A stretch of 64,000 nt of DNA from assembly GCA_964465155.1 (NCBI GenBank), contig CAYXIH010000002.1:1-64000 (forward strand). The letters are read 5' to 3'. Position 1 is the stretch's first letter; each line of letters starts with the position of its first letter. Made by a program: the position numbers and the translations under genes. The stretch comes from Spiro-02 sp964465155. Its GTDB lineage: Bacteria > Spirochaetota > Spirochaetia > Sphaerochaetales > Sphaerochaetaceae. The notes beneath the pieces were generated by a model. That model searched no databases. It was not told the DNA's origin and worked only from the letters and a program-made list of their open reading frames with translations. This document shows positions 7,103 to 16,539 of the stretch, piece after piece.

Positions 7103-8889
7103 TGGCGTTCAGAAACTATATCCTGGTCTGTGGCGGTACCGGTTGCGAATCCAGCCGCGCCGACCAGATTTACCAGAACCTCATCAGCGAATGTGAGGCC
7201 CAGGGAGTAGCCGACGAAGTACAGGTCGTCAAGACCGGTTGTTTCGGCTTCTGTGAGCAGGGCCCGATCGTGAAGATCCTCCCCGAGGACTCCTTCTATG
7301 TACAGGTGAAGCCCGAGGATGCCAAGGAGCTGATCGCCGAGCACGTGATCAAGGGCCGCGAGGTCAAGCGCCTGCTCTACGACAAGGAAAAGAGCGCCAA
7401 GCATGCACAGGTCGAGGACATCCAGTTCTACCAGAAGCAATTCCGCATCGTCCTGCGCAACTGTGGTTTCATCGACCCCGAGAACATCGATGAATACATT
7501 GCCCGCGAAGGCTACGAAGGCCTTGAGAAGGTCCTCTTCTCCATGACTCCGGACGATGTCATCAACGAGCTGAAGACCGCTGGCCTGCGTGGCCGTGGCG
7601 GTGCAGGCTTCCCCACATGGATGAAGTGGAATTTCTCCAAGCAGGCACAGAGCGATGTGAAGTACGTCGTCTGTAACGCCGACGAAGGTGACCCCGGTGC
7701 CTACATGGACCGCTCCACCCTCGAAGGTGACCCGCATTCCATCCTTGAGGCCATGACCATCTGTGGCTACGCCATTGGTGCACACCAGGGCTTCATCTAC
7801 ATCCGCGCTGAGTATCCTCTGGCCATCCATCGCCTGGAAGTCGCCATGAAGCAGGCCCGCGAGTATGGCTTGCTCGGCAAGGACATCCTGGGCAGTGGCT
7901 TCGACTTCGACATCGAGATCCGCCTGGGTGCTGGAGCATTCGTCTGCGGTGAGGAAACAGCACTGCTGCAGTCCATCGAAGGACACCGTGGTATGCCGAT
8001 GCCCCGTCCGCCATTCCCTGCCGTCAAGGGCTTGTGGGGTATGCCGACGGTCATCAACAACGTCGAGACCTGGGCCAACGTTCCCGTGATCATCACCAAG
8101 GGTGGCAAGTGGTTCTCCCAGATTGGTACCGACGACAGCCATGGAACCAAGGTCTTTGCTTTGACTGGCAAGATCTGCAACTCCGGCCTGGTCGAGGTCC
8201 CCATGGGCACCACGCTTCGTGAGATCGTATACGACATCGGCGGTGGCATTGCACACGGCAAGAAGTTCAAGGCTGTACAGACTGGCGGACCTTCGGGTGG
8301 CGTCATCACCGACGAGAACCTCGATACCCCCATTGACTTTGGCTCGCTGATCAAGATCGGCTCCATGATGGGTAGCGGTGGCATGATCGTCATGGACGAG
8401 GACGACTGTATCGTTGACGTTGCAAAGTTCTACCTGAACTTCACAGTCGACGAATCCTGCGGCAAGTGTGCACCGTGTAGAATCGGTGGCCGCTCGCTGT
8501 GCAACATCCTTGAGAAGATCACCCGTGGCAACGGTACCTTGGATGACATCGAACGCCTCAAGGAAATCAGCCTGGCGATGAAGAAGGGGTCGTTGTGCGC
8601 ACTCGGACAGACTGCACCCAACCCAGTCCTCTCCACGCTCCATTTCTTCCCCGAGGAGTATATGGCGCATATCGTCGACAAGAAGTGCCCGTCGGGCAAG
8701 TGCAAGAAGCTGATCTCCTTCCAGATCAACGCTGCCAAGTGCATCGGATGTACCGCATGTGCACGCAAGTGCCCAGTCGGTGCGATCACCGGTGAGAAGA
8801 AGCAGGCCCATTCGATCAACCAGTCGGCCTGTATCAAGTGTGGTGTCTGTAAGGAAACCTGTAAGTTCGGTGCCGTCGAGATCCATTGA
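7102..8889 (+). CDS. hndC: NAD(P)-linked hydrogenase flavoprotein subunit, NuoF-like
   Basis: 595 residues, three modules. An N-terminal 2Fe-2S thioredoxin-like domain has VCGGTGCESS and TGCFGFCEQGP. The NuoF core has the FMN/NAD sites GRGGAGFPTW and GAGAFVCGEETAL, and the 4Fe-4S ligands ESCGKCAPCR. A C-terminal two-cluster ferredoxin has CIGCTACARKCPVG and CIKCGVCKETC. This extended form is that of HndC/HydB in NAD(P)-reducing and electron-bifurcating hydrogenases, where FMN exchanges electrons with NAD(P)H and, in bifurcating enzymes, ferredoxin. Whether this enzyme bifurcates cannot be decided from sequence alone. It is cytoplasmic, with no signal peptide. The start overlaps the hndB stop. 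Confidence 0.95.
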   Translation: MAFRNYILVCGGTGCESSRADQIYQNLISECEAQGVADEVQVVKTGCFGFCEQGPIVKILPEDSFYVQVKPEDAKELIAEHVIKGREVKRLLYDKEKSAKHAQVEDIQFYQKQFRIVLRNCGFIDPENIDEYIAREGYEGLEKVLFSMTPDDVINELKTAGLRGRGGAGFPTWMKWNFSKQAQSDVKYVVCNADEGDPGAYMDRSTLEGDPHSILEAMTICGYAIGAHQGFIYIRAEYPLAIHRLEVAMKQAREYGLLGKDILGSGFDFDIEIRLGAGAFVCGEETALLQSIEGHRGMPMPRPPFPAVKGLWGMPTVINNVETWANVPVIITKGGKWFSQIGTDDSHGTKVFALTGKICNSGLVEVPMGTTLREIVYDIGGGIAHGKKFKAVQTGGPSGGVITDENLDTPIDFGSLIKIGSMMGSGGMIVMDEDDCIVDVAKFYLNFTVDESCGKCAPCRIGGRSLCNILEKITRGNGTLDDIERLKEISLAMKKGSLCALGQTAPNPVLSTLHFFPEEYMAHIVDKKCPSGKCKKLISFQINAAKCIGCTACARKCPVGAITGEKKQAHSINQSACIKCGVCKETCKFGAVEIH

Positions 8890-8912
8890 GTGGGTCAACC
8901 AGGAGGAATCAA

Positions 8913-10664
8913 TTGAGTATGGTACATGTGAAAATAAATGGAATTCCGGTGGAGGTCGCCGAAGGCACGACGATCCTGCAGGCTGCAAAGGCTGCGAACG
9001 TGCGCATCCCGACCCTCTGTTATCACCCGGATCTGAAGCCATGGGCCTCTTGCGGCCTGTGTGTCGTCAAGCAGGAGGGCTCGGCCAAGATTGTCCGTGC
9101 CTGTGCTACTCCCGTTGCCGAGGGGCAGAGCTTCATCACCAACGACGAGGAGTTGTTCCAGGTCCGCAAGACGATCTTGGAGCTGACGCTCAGCACCCAC
9201 CCCTCGACCTGCCTTACCTGTGGCAGGAACAACGAGTGTGAGCTGCAGACCCTCGCAGCAGAGTTCGGCATCCGCGAGCAGCCCTACGAAGTGCGCGTGA
9301 AGATGCAGCCAAAGGATACCTCGACGACTTCGATCGTCCTCGATCCCGTCAAGTGCATCAAATGTGGCCGCTGCGTCCAGGTCTGCCAGGACCTGCAGGG
9401 TGTATTCGCCCTTGAGTTCATTGGTCGTGGTGACGGAACCGTCATGGCTCCCGCCGCTATGCTCAAGCTCAACGACAGCCCCTGCATCAAGTGTGGCCAG
9501 TGCGCTGCGCACTGCCCCGTTGGCGCTATCTATGAGAAGGATGAGACTGCCTTGTTCCGCAAGGCTGTCGCCGATCCCGACAAGCATGTCGCAGTGCAGA
9601 TTGCACCGGCAGTCCGCGTTGCCTTGGGTGAGTCCTTCGGGCTTCCCGCCGGCGAGGTGACTACTGGAAAGATCTATGCAGCCCTGCGCCGCCTGGGCGC
9701 CGACAAGGTGTTCGACACCAACTTCTCTGCTGACCTGACCATCATGGAAGAGGGAAGCGAGCTGGTCCAGAGACTGACCAAGGGTACTGGCGTATTGCCC
9801 CAGATTACCTCTTGTTGCCCGGCTTGGACCGACTACATGGAGAAGTACTATCCCGACATGATCCCCAACTTCTCGACAGCCAAGTCACCGATGATGATGC
9901 AGGGTGCCGTGACGAAGACCTACTATGCACAGCAGGCTGGGGTCGATCCCGCAAAGATCTACTCGGTTGCGATCATGCCGTGTACTGCAAAGAAGTTTGA
10001 GATCGGCCGTGACGACAACATGCAGGCTTCTGGCTTCAACGATGTCGACCTGGTGCTCACCACCCGTGAGTTTGCCCGCCTGATCAAGAGCAGTGGCATC
10101 GACTTCAACAACCTCCAGCCCGAGGAAGCCGACAGCCCGATTGGCGAGTATGCTGGTGCAGGAACCATCTTCGGCAACACCGGCGGAGTCATGGAAGCTG
10201 CAGTGCGCACCGCCTACGCCCTGATCACCGGCAAGGATCTGGAGAGCCCGGATCTCCTTTCGCTGCGTGGTTTGGACGGAGTCAGGAAGGGAGAGCTGGA
10301 CATCAACGGCAAGACCGTCCGTGTCGCCATCGCCCATGGCATGGCAAACGTCAAGTCCCTGATGGAAGAGATCCGCGCCAGTCGTGAGAAGGGTGAACCC
10401 GCTCCATACGAGTTCATCGAGGTCATGGCTTGCCGTGGTGGTTGTGTCGCCGGTGGCGGACAGCCCTACACCAAGTGCGACGAAGACCGTACGCAGAGAA
10501 TCGAAGGCCTCTATGAGGATGACCGCGAGAGCAAGGTCCGCTGCTCACATCAGAATCCTTCGATCAAGAAGATCTACTCAGATTATCTGGGTGCACCGTT
10601 GAGCGAGAAGGCCCATCACTTGCTGCACACCGATTATCACGAGCGCAAGGTCTACAAGAACTAG
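8913..10664 (+). CDS. hndD: [FeFe] hydrogenase catalytic subunit (HndD/HydA)
   Basis: 583 residues from the TTG at 8913. The order of sites is an N-terminal plant-type 2Fe-2S domain (SCGLCVVKQEG), a His-Cys3 4Fe-4S site (HPSTCLTCGRNNECEL), and two 4Fe-4S motifs (CIKCGRCVQVC, CIKCGQCAAHCPVG). The H-cluster signatures TSCCPAW, MPCTAKKFE and MACRGGCVAGGGQP follow, then the small-subunit-like tail. All catalytic Cys are present, so it should reversibly reduce protons. Start choice: AGGAGG at 8901-8906 is 6 bases from TTG (8913) but 12 from the next ATG (8919), so I prefer TTG. HydE, HydF and HydG maturases are not in this window. Confidence 0.95.
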   Translation: MSMVHVKINGIPVEVAEGTTILQAAKAANVRIPTLCYHPDLKPWASCGLCVVKQEGSAKIVRACATPVAEGQSFITNDEELFQVRKTILELTLSTHPSTCLTCGRNNECELQTLAAEFGIREQPYEVRVKMQPKDTSTTSIVLDPVKCIKCGRCVQVCQDLQGVFALEFIGRGDGTVMAPAAMLKLNDSPCIKCGQCAAHCPVGAIYEKDETALFRKAVADPDKHVAVQIAPAVRVALGESFGLPAGEVTTGKIYAALRRLGADKVFDTNFSADLTIMEEGSELVQRLTKGTGVLPQITSCCPAWTDYMEKYYPDMIPNFSTAKSPMMMQGAVTKTYYAQQAGVDPAKIYSVAIMPCTAKKFEIGRDDNMQASGFNDVDLVLTTREFARLIKSSGIDFNNLQPEEADSPIGEYAGAGTIFGNTGGVMEAAVRTAYALITGKDLESPDLLSLRGLDGVRKGELDINGKTVRVAIAHGMANVKSLMEEIRASREKGEPAPYEFIEVMACRGGCVAGGGQPYTKCDEDRTQRIEGLYEDDRESKVRCSHQNPSIKKIYSDYLGAPLSEKAHHLLHTDYHERKVYKN

Positions 10665-10687
10665 TAGTATTGCTTCTGTAGTGATAG

Positions 10688-10714
10688 CCACCTCCTGTAT
10701 GGGAGGTGGTTTTT
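10688..10714 (+). terminator. Terminator of the hydrogenase operon
   Basis: CCACCTCC (10688-10695) pairs with GGAGGTGG (10702-10709) around a 6-base loop, followed by a run of T (10710-10714). It stands 24 bp after the hndD stop codon. Confidence 0.85.
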
Positions 10715-10728
10715 CTTGGCCCAAAAGA

Positions 10729-10752
10729 ACAGCCACCCAAACGGGTTGCTGT
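10729..10752 (-). terminator. Terminator of the minus-strand lipoprotein gene
   Basis: On the minus strand ACAGC-A-ACCC and GGGT-G-GCTGT pair with one internal A/G mismatch and a 4-base loop, followed by TCTTTT. It sits 22 bp beyond the stop codon of the gene at 10775-12826, back to back with the hydrogenase terminator. Confidence 0.65.
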
Positions 10753-10774
10753 AATGTAATAGCTACAAATATTC

Positions 10775-12826
10775 CTATTTAGGAATCCTACACAGCAACA
10801 TCTCGTTGCTGATTGATGAAGTGAGGACCAGGTATTCGCCATTGGGTGTGACCGCACCATGCGTTGGAGCAAATTCCTGGCAGTCGAGCTCTCCGATGTA
10901 GTTGAGCGTACCGTCGCTTCCCATGGTAAAGACGTTCACGTTCTTGGACCCCGAGCAGAGCACGTACAGATATTTCCCGTTGGGCGAGAGGATGATGTCG
11001 TCGATGTTGGACATGGCCCTGATGCCGCTGGCTTCCCCTGCCTTGATGCTTTGTGTCTGGGTCCAGACATTCTTGCTGACGAAGGTGAACCTCGACAGCA
11101 GGCTTGCTGCGCCTGTGATGGCATTGTTGTCATCTGAGAAGGCGACGCTGCGGACTCCTGACAAGCCAGTCGCTCCTGTTGCGTTGTAGTTGATCAGGCA
11201 ATCGTAGCCGAAGATGCTCATCGAAGTACGGCGCAACAGCTTGATGGCGTTCTCGCTCTTGCTGATGACAGCCATGCTCCAGTCCCCGGGGGATGTCGCA
11301 GCAGCTGTTCCTTTTGTGAATGGGACATCCGTCGTCCCCCAGAGGGTCATCCAGCCCATCTTCCATTCTTCCAAGGACTGTGCATTGACTTTCACAGCTG
11401 GCAGATACTTGCTCGTGGGGTCGGCTGCCAATACCGCATCCTCGTACCGGTCGTACACCAGCGTGGAGGTTCCCGTGAAGGTAGCGCGTGTGCTGAGTAT
11501 GCCGTCACGGTGGTACTTGGGGGTGAGTGTCTTGCCAGTTGGGTTGTACGTATACATCGACACACCAGGTTCGGATGTCTCGGCGGTGATCACGTAGTCG
11601 GTATCAGGTACAACCAGCACGTCGGTGATTCCGACGGTCGAGAATCCATTGCCACCTCGGTAGGTGGTGCCAACGGTGATGGTGTCCTTGAGGATGTTGG
11701 CAATCTGGAGGGTCGATGAGCCAGTGTTGCCCAAGATGAGGGTGCCATCCGAGGTGAACGCCAAGCTGGTCGTGCCCGACAGGTTCAGGCTGTTGTCACC
11801 GTTTGCATAGGAAGCGACCAATTGCGGAACCCCGGCCGTCCCTTCCAACGATGCGAGAAAGGGTACGCTGGTCGAGCCAACTGACCCGAGCAATGGCCCC
11901 TGGGCTACTACGTCCAGCCTGTGTTCACCTGCCTTGGGCGTGAACGTGTAGGAAGTTCCTGTGGCGGCTTTGTTTCCGTCAAGATACCAAGCTACCTGCA
12001 GCTCCGACGAGGAGATGGAATCTGGGACATCCAGCTGTGTGGTGATGCTCTTCATCGCCGTCACTTTGGACGAGATGCCGCTGATCGTGCATTCGACGGG
12101 GATGCCCAGCTTGTTGACCAGGCGGATGCTCCCGGGATTGTCGGGATACTTGTCCAGCGTCAGCGTGACCGACCCTTCGGTTGTCTTGCCACCAACGATC
12201 CTGATCGCCTCGACGCATCCTGCGACGACGGTGTTCCCATCGTACAGCCGTGCCTGCACGACATATGAGCCCGAGTTGAGCTCGCCCACATAGGTCGCGC
12301 TGCCTCCGATCAAGTCGATGCTCGTCGGTGTGATGGAGTTGCTGCTTCCCCCCTGTGGTGCAAGCTCAAGGTCGAGCCTGGCGTTGGAGATCCTCGAAGG
12401 ATCCCATTCGAACGATACGCGCAGCATCCCTTTGCCTACCAGCTCGCTGAGCTCCAATGTCGTGGTGGTGGGTGAGGAGGAGAGCTGGAACGTGGTGCTT
12501 CCACGGACCATGTCCACTCCTGCATTGTTCCTTCCCGTAGCGGTGAGGGTCCAGTTGCCGATGAGCAGCCCCTCCACTGTGACTGTGGAGCTTGCGCTCT
12601 CCACGTTGAATACGCTTCCCTGGGGCCCGCTGCCGGAAATGACGTACTTGGTCACTTCCAGCGGTACACCAGAAGGTGCCAGCAGCTTTGCGTTGGCGAG
12701 GCTGCTGTTCAGTTCCAGCTTCATTGTCGAGTGGGTGCGCTCCTCCGAGCAAGCCACCATTGCCATGGCGGCTATGGCCAGGATTGTGATTGCGACGAAC
12801 CGACAGAGCTTGTTTCGTGTGTTCAT
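10775..12826 (-). CDS. Lipoprotein with Ig-like and beta-propeller (YncE-like) regions
   Basis: 683 residues. The signal peptide ends in lipobox MVAC (Cys26). The first about 300 residues are beta-rich with repeated Thr/Ser-rich, carbohydrate-binding or Ig-like character. The second half resembles a seven-bladed propeller of the YncE/lactonase type, with late blades DDIILSPNGKYLYVLCSGSKN (split) and GAVTPNGEYLVLTS. It is likely anchored in the envelope and binds a ligand; no catalytic residues are evident. The start at 12826 follows GGAGGAA; a longer frame to 12973 has no signal. Monocistronic, with its own terminator. I cannot name a specific family. Confidence 0.75.
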   Translation of the reverse strand: MNTRNKLCRFVAITILAIAAMAMVACSEERTHSTMKLELNSSLANAKLLAPSGVPLEVTKYVISGSGPQGSVFNVESASSTVTVEGLLIGNWTLTATGRNNAGVDMVRGSTTFQLSSSPTTTTLELSELVGKGMLRVSFEWDPSRISNARLDLELAPQGGSSNSITPTSIDLIGGSATYVGELNSGSYVVQARLYDGNTVVAGCVEAIRIVGGKTTEGSVTLTLDKYPDNPGSIRLVNKLGIPVECTISGISSKVTAMKSITTQLDVPDSISSSELQVAWYLDGNKAATGTSYTFTPKAGEHRLDVVAQGPLLGSVGSTSVPFLASLEGTAGVPQLVASYANGDNSLNLSGTTSLAFTSDGTLILGNTGSSTLQIANILKDTITVGTTYRGGNGFSTVGITDVLVVPDTDYVITAETSEPGVSMYTYNPTGKTLTPKYHRDGILSTRATFTGTSTLVYDRYEDAVLAADPTSKYLPAVKVNAQSLEEWKMGWMTLWGTTDVPFTKGTAAATSPGDWSMAVISKSENAIKLLRRTSMSIFGYDCLINYNATGATGLSGVRSVAFSDDNNAITGAASLLSRFTFVSKNVWTQTQSIKAGEASGIRAMSNIDDIILSPNGKYLYVLCSGSKNVNVFTMGSDGTLNYIGELDCQEFAPTHGAVTPNGEYLVLTSSISNEMLLCRIPK

Positions 12827-12948
12827 AAGTGTTCCTCCACCCGTTGCAGGAGGGTATCTTCGGTGGTGCTTCAGCCACATTTGCAAGAAAATGAGCTGAA
12901 GGCGTCCAATACATTGAGTTGCAAGAGGAAAATGGATATATTCTAGGC

Positions 12949-13395
12949 ATGAAACTGAAAAATATTCTCTCACCCAAATTGGTGAAGGTCCATCTTGAAG
13001 GGACTACAAAGGAACAGGTTATCTCGGAGCTGCTGGCGCTGTTGGTAGAAGATGGGAAGGTATTGGATGCAGAACTTGCGTTCAAGGACCTGATGGAGCG
13101 CGAGAAGACGATGTCCACTGGCATCCAGCATGGTGTCGCCATCCCGCACGCAAAGACACGGGCCGTGAAGGACCTCGTGGCATGCATCGGCATCAAGAGC
13201 GAGGGGATCGACTTCCAGTCCCTCGACGGCGAACCGAGCAAGATCTTCATCATGACCCTCTCTCCCTATGACCGCGTGGGCCCCCATGTCCAGTTCCTTG
13301 CCGAGATCAGCATGGTCATCAAGACGCCTGAGGCACGCGAGCGCCTGATCGCTGCCAAGACTGTCGGCGACGTCCTCTCTGTTTTCGGCTTGTAG
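12949..13395 (+). CDS. PTS EIIA-type (fructose/Ntr class) protein
   Basis: 148 residues, the full length of one EIIA-2 domain. It carries GIQHGVAIPHAKT, where the His of IPH is the phosphorylation site of PtsN/FruA EIIA domains. There is no EIIB or EIIC and no DNA-binding domain, so it is a stand-alone EIIA. It lies 63 bp before a cation:proton antiporter, and regulation of potassium or cation transport is the known role of EIIA-Ntr in other bacteria. I infer that it controls the antiporter. The start at 12949 has only a weak ribosome-binding site; the upstream in-frame ATG (12919) would add ten residues without homology. Confidence 0.85.
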   Translation: MKLKNILSPKLVKVHLEGTTKEQVISELLALLVEDGKVLDAELAFKDLMEREKTMSTGIQHGVAIPHAKTRAVKDLVACIGIKSEGIDFQSLDGEPSKIFIMTLSPYDRVGPHVQFLAEISMVIKTPEARERLIAAKTVGDVLSVFGL

Positions 13396-13458
13396 TAGTT
13401 CGGCTCCCTCCCATGTTCCAATGGGGGGAGAAGCATGCACACGTAAAGGGGAGAGTAC

Positions 13459-15117
13459 ATGGCACATGAAATGATGATTTTGGTGCTTCAGCTTGGACTG
13501 ATCATTATCGCGACAAAATTCTGCGGGGCATTCTTCTCCCGCAAGCTCAAGCAACCCAAGGTCTTGGGAGAGCTGGTGGCCGGCATGATCATTGGCCCGT
13601 ATGTACTTGGTGCGATTCCGCTTCCGGGTATCGGGCCACTGTTCCCGCTGGTGGCAGGATCTTCAATTCCCGTCTCGGTCGAGCTGTATGGCATATCGAC
13701 GGTGGGTTCGATCCTCCTGCTGTTCAACAGTGGGCTGGAGACCGATCTTCCTACCTTCCTCAAGTTCAGTGGCAAGGCGACGGTGGTAGGGTTCGGAGGT
13801 GTGATCATCTCCTTCTTCCTTGGCGCCGGCATCACGGTGCTCCTCCATCCTGAGGTCCATTCGATCATGGATCCGGAGGCACTGTTCCTGGGAACCGTCT
13901 GTACTGCGACCTCCATCGGCATCACGGCACGCATCCTCAGCGAGAACAAGAAGATCTCCACCCCCGAGGGTGTGACGATCCTTGCCGCCGCGGTGCTTGA
14001 CGATGTGATCTCAATCATCCTCCTGTCGGTTGTGGTTGGTGTGACGACCGTTGAAATGCTCGGCGGATCGATCGAATGGGGTTCCATTGGCTTGGTCGCA
14101 CTCAAGGCTGTCGCCTTCTGGGCAATATGCATGGTCGTGGGAATCCTTGTGGCTCCCAAGTTCACCAAGGGAATGAAGCGCATCCATAGCGTCCCCATCA
14201 TTGCCGAGGTCTCCTTCGGCGTTGCCCTGCTGCTGGCGGGACTGTCTGAGATGGCAGGACTGGCAATGATCATCGGAGCCTACATCACGGGATTGGCATT
14301 GTCGCAGACCGACGTTGCCCATGAGATCAGCGAGAAGACCACGCAGGTGAGCAACTATTTTGTACCTGTCTTCTTTGCCGTCATGGGAATGATGGTCGAT
14401 TTCGAGGCCATGCGTTCCGTCATTGGCTTCGGACTGCTCTTTGCAGGCATCGCATTCGTAGGAAAGCTGATTGGTTGTGGAGCACCGGCGCTCTTGGTAG
14501 GGTTCAACCTCCGAGGTGCGTTCCGTATCGGATGCGGCATGCTCCCCCGAGGTGAGGTGACCCTCATTGTCGCAGGGATCGGCTTGTCCTCCGGGGCAAT
14601 CGGCCCGGAGATGTTTGGCGTTGCTGTCATGACGATGCTCCTTGCCTCCTTGGCTGCTCCGCCGCTGCTGGTCGCTTCGTTCAAGGGTGGCAGCGGCTAC
14701 CGCAAGTCCATGCACATGAAGGAGGAGCCCAACACGGTCTCGATCGAGCTTGAGTTCCCCAACTTCCGCACCGCCGATTTCGTCAGGCATTCGCTTGCCG
14801 ACGGCTTCCATGACGAAGGGTACTTCATCAACTCGTTTGACTCGGATACCCCGTCATGGCAGATCCGTCAGGACAAGAGCATCATCACCATGACCCTGGA
14901 TAATGGAACCAAGCTGGTCCTCACAGCATCCCAGCAGGACGAGCAGTTCGTCCGCCTGATGATCATCGAGACATTGGCCGACTTCCAGGAGTTCGCAGAT
15001 AGCCTCAAGACCATGGAGAGCCCCGACATGATGGGCGCCCGCCTGTTGGTCAACATGTTCAGCGACGAGGACCAGAAGCAGATGGCAAACCTCCAGAAGG
15101 AAGATCCCTCTATCTAG
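13459..15117 (+). CDS. Monovalent cation:proton antiporter, CPA2 family
   Basis: 552 residues. About 12-13 membrane segments (residues 1-410) are followed by a soluble domain of about 140 residues. The membrane part has CPA2 features such as KLKQPKVLGELVAGMIIGP near the start, LLFNSGLETDL, and the segment TSIGITARILSE with AAAVLDDVISII, where the paired Asp transport ions. The C-terminal domain is not a recognisable RCK/TrkA-N domain and may be a sensor. GGGGAG precedes the start. The spacer after the EIIA gene contains an imperfect hairpin (13404-13430) without a T-tract, which could weaken downstream expression. Likely Na+/H+ or K+/H+ exchange in the inner membrane. Confidence 0.88.
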   Translation: MAHEMMILVLQLGLIIIATKFCGAFFSRKLKQPKVLGELVAGMIIGPYVLGAIPLPGIGPLFPLVAGSSIPVSVELYGISTVGSILLLFNSGLETDLPTFLKFSGKATVVGFGGVIISFFLGAGITVLLHPEVHSIMDPEALFLGTVCTATSIGITARILSENKKISTPEGVTILAAAVLDDVISIILLSVVVGVTTVEMLGGSIEWGSIGLVALKAVAFWAICMVVGILVAPKFTKGMKRIHSVPIIAEVSFGVALLLAGLSEMAGLAMIIGAYITGLALSQTDVAHEISEKTTQVSNYFVPVFFAVMGMMVDFEAMRSVIGFGLLFAGIAFVGKLIGCGAPALLVGFNLRGAFRIGCGMLPRGEVTLIVAGIGLSSGAIGPEMFGVAVMTMLLASLAAPPLLVASFKGGSGYRKSMHMKEEPNTVSIELEFPNFRTADFVRHSLADGFHDEGYFINSFDSDTPSWQIRQDKSIITMTLDNGTKLVLTASQQDEQFVRLMIIETLADFQEFADSLKTMESPDMMGARLLVNMFSDEDQKQMANLQKEDPSI

Positions 15118-15136
15118 CAGTTCTGCTGCCTGTCCA

Positions 15137-15171
15137 AACGGCCTTGCATGGAGTCCCCGTGCAGGGCCGTT
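15137..15171 (+). terminator. Hairpin terminator after the antiporter gene
   Basis: A 12-bp stem (15137-15148 with 15160-15171, one G-T pair) with an 11-base loop. The following bases are only weakly T-rich, so termination efficiency is uncertain. Confidence 0.5.
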
Positions 15172-15214
15172 CCTATTGGTGACAATGCCTGTCTCATTTG
15201 ATATATTCTGAGGT

Positions 15215-15904
15215 ATGAAACTTCTGATAAAGATTTGCCTGCTCGGTATATTCGCGCTGGTCGTGTTCTTCCCCTCATCTACCTTTGGCCTGTACATCTA
15301 CTGGACCATGTTCGTAGTGATGTTCCTGCTGGTCATAGCCTATTACTATACCTCGTATTGGGTCTCCAAGAAGGATGTACGGGATGTCACCGGCAAGGAT
15401 GTCGGCTATAGCCTGTTTGTCGGCAAGATGCCGGTGATCGAGAGCGACGACCTGGTCCGTGGACGCCTGACCATCAACAGCGAACGGCTGGCATTGTACA
15501 AGCGCCTTGACGGCAAGGAACGCCATGGTGGCCAGCATTGCCGGGAGGTCTGGTCGATGGATGTCTCCGATATCGCGAGCATCGACACCGGCTCGATCGT
15601 CTCGATACGCAAGGGCCTGATCATCTATGTCGATGGTGGCGGCGAGGTCCGCTTCATCTGCCGCAAGGCGATGAAGGAGAAGGACCAGGTCGTGACTGCC
15701 CTGGGCTGGAAGGATGTCCCTGAAGTATCCCCGGGCTTTGGTGCCAGCGTGGACGTGGAAGGGGGAGCCGCCAAGGCCAAGTCGTTCTCCGATGCCGTTG
15801 CCAATGGTGTTTCCGACGAACCTGAAGAAGAGCTGGGGCCTGACCCCCTGGATGCCTTCAAGCGCCCCAAGAAAGAGCGCAAGCGCCTTAAGAAGGAATC
15901 CTAA
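15215..15904 (+). CDS. Membrane protein of unknown function (PH-like core suspected)
   Basis: 229 residues. Two closely spaced hydrophobic helices (about residues 3-25 and 29-50) are followed by a soluble cytoplasmic-type domain of about 110 residues. That domain has an alternating beta pattern (RGRLTINSERLALYKR and SIDTGSIVSIRKGLIIYV, which resemble a bacterial PH/GRAM-like fold). The tail is acidic, then strongly basic (KRPKKERKRLKKES). I do not recognise a named family. It is flanked by its own spaces and is probably monocistronic. Confidence 0.6.
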   Translation: MKLLIKICLLGIFALVVFFPSSTFGLYIYWTMFVVMFLLVIAYYYTSYWVSKKDVRDVTGKDVGYSLFVGKMPVIESDDLVRGRLTINSERLALYKRLDGKERHGGQHCREVWSMDVSDIASIDTGSIVSIRKGLIIYVDGGGEVRFICRKAMKEKDQVVTALGWKDVPEVSPGFGASVDVEGGAAKAKSFSDAVANGVSDEPEEELGPDPLDAFKRPKKERKRLKKES

Positions 15905-15984
15905 CCTACCTCCATTGCTATATATCCCTTGGCAAATAGCTGCCAGATACCCCCCGTGCTAGTGTGAAGCCGGGGGGTACGTGT

Positions 15985-16518
15985 ATGTGCAGGAAGCTAT
16001 GTGTCGTGGTGTTGGTGGCCCTCTTTGCCACCGTCTCGGTTTCTGCAGAGCCAATGCGGCTGGGAGTCGGCGTTGACCTCTCTGTGGTCGATGCCGCATG
16101 GACCAACTCCATGCAGTGCCGTGTCGACATCACCTGCACCATTGGCGCAGGCTTTGGGCTGAGGATCCCATTCTCAGCCTCCGTCGAGCGGGACGACATG
16201 CGTACATGGTTGCTGGATACCGGGCTGTTCCTGGACTACCACCCATGGGGCAGCGGACCGTTCATAGCAGTATCCATTGCACAGGTGGGCATCATCGTGG
16301 GGCGTTCCCGCCCCAAGAACAATATCCAGTTCCTCAATGAAGTCATCCTTGGGTGGACCCAACCCATCGTGGGTGGACTGTATGTTGAGCCTGCGCTGGT
16401 GGTCCGCGACCCATCCAGCTGCTTTGCCTATGAGTATGAGACAGTCAGGGACTTGTTCCCCTCCCAAGGAGCGCTGCGGTTCTCCATGGTGGTGGGATGG
16501 GCATTTTCCATTGGCTGA
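15985..16518 (+). CDS. Secreted protein, possible small outer-membrane beta-barrel
   Basis: 177 residues. A signal peptide (MCRKLCVVVLVALFATVSVS, cleavage near SAEP) is followed by amphipathic beta-strand-like segments rich in Gly and aromatic residues. These include LGVGVDLSVVDAAWTN and the closing strand ALRFSMVVGWAFSIG, which ends in a hydrophobic pattern typical of barrels. A GTG at 15964 could extend it, but GGGGGG before the ATG at 15985 and the signal peptide favour the later start. It lies 21 bp upstream of a lipoprotein gene. No specific family is recognised. Confidence 0.6.
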   Translation: MCRKLCVVVLVALFATVSVSAEPMRLGVGVDLSVVDAAWTNSMQCRVDITCTIGAGFGLRIPFSASVERDDMRTWLLDTGLFLDYHPWGSGPFIAVSIAQVGIIVGRSRPKNNIQFLNEVILGWTQPIVGGLYVEPALVVRDPSSCFAYEYETVRDLFPSQGALRFSMVVGWAFSIG

Positions 16519-16539
16519 GAAAGTTTGGAGGAGGAGAAC

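Noticed and set aside
7057..9042. Long open frame of 661 codons on the minus strand
   Set aside because: It lies antisense to hndC, has no family resemblance or ribosome-binding site, and is a by-product of GC-rich codon usage.
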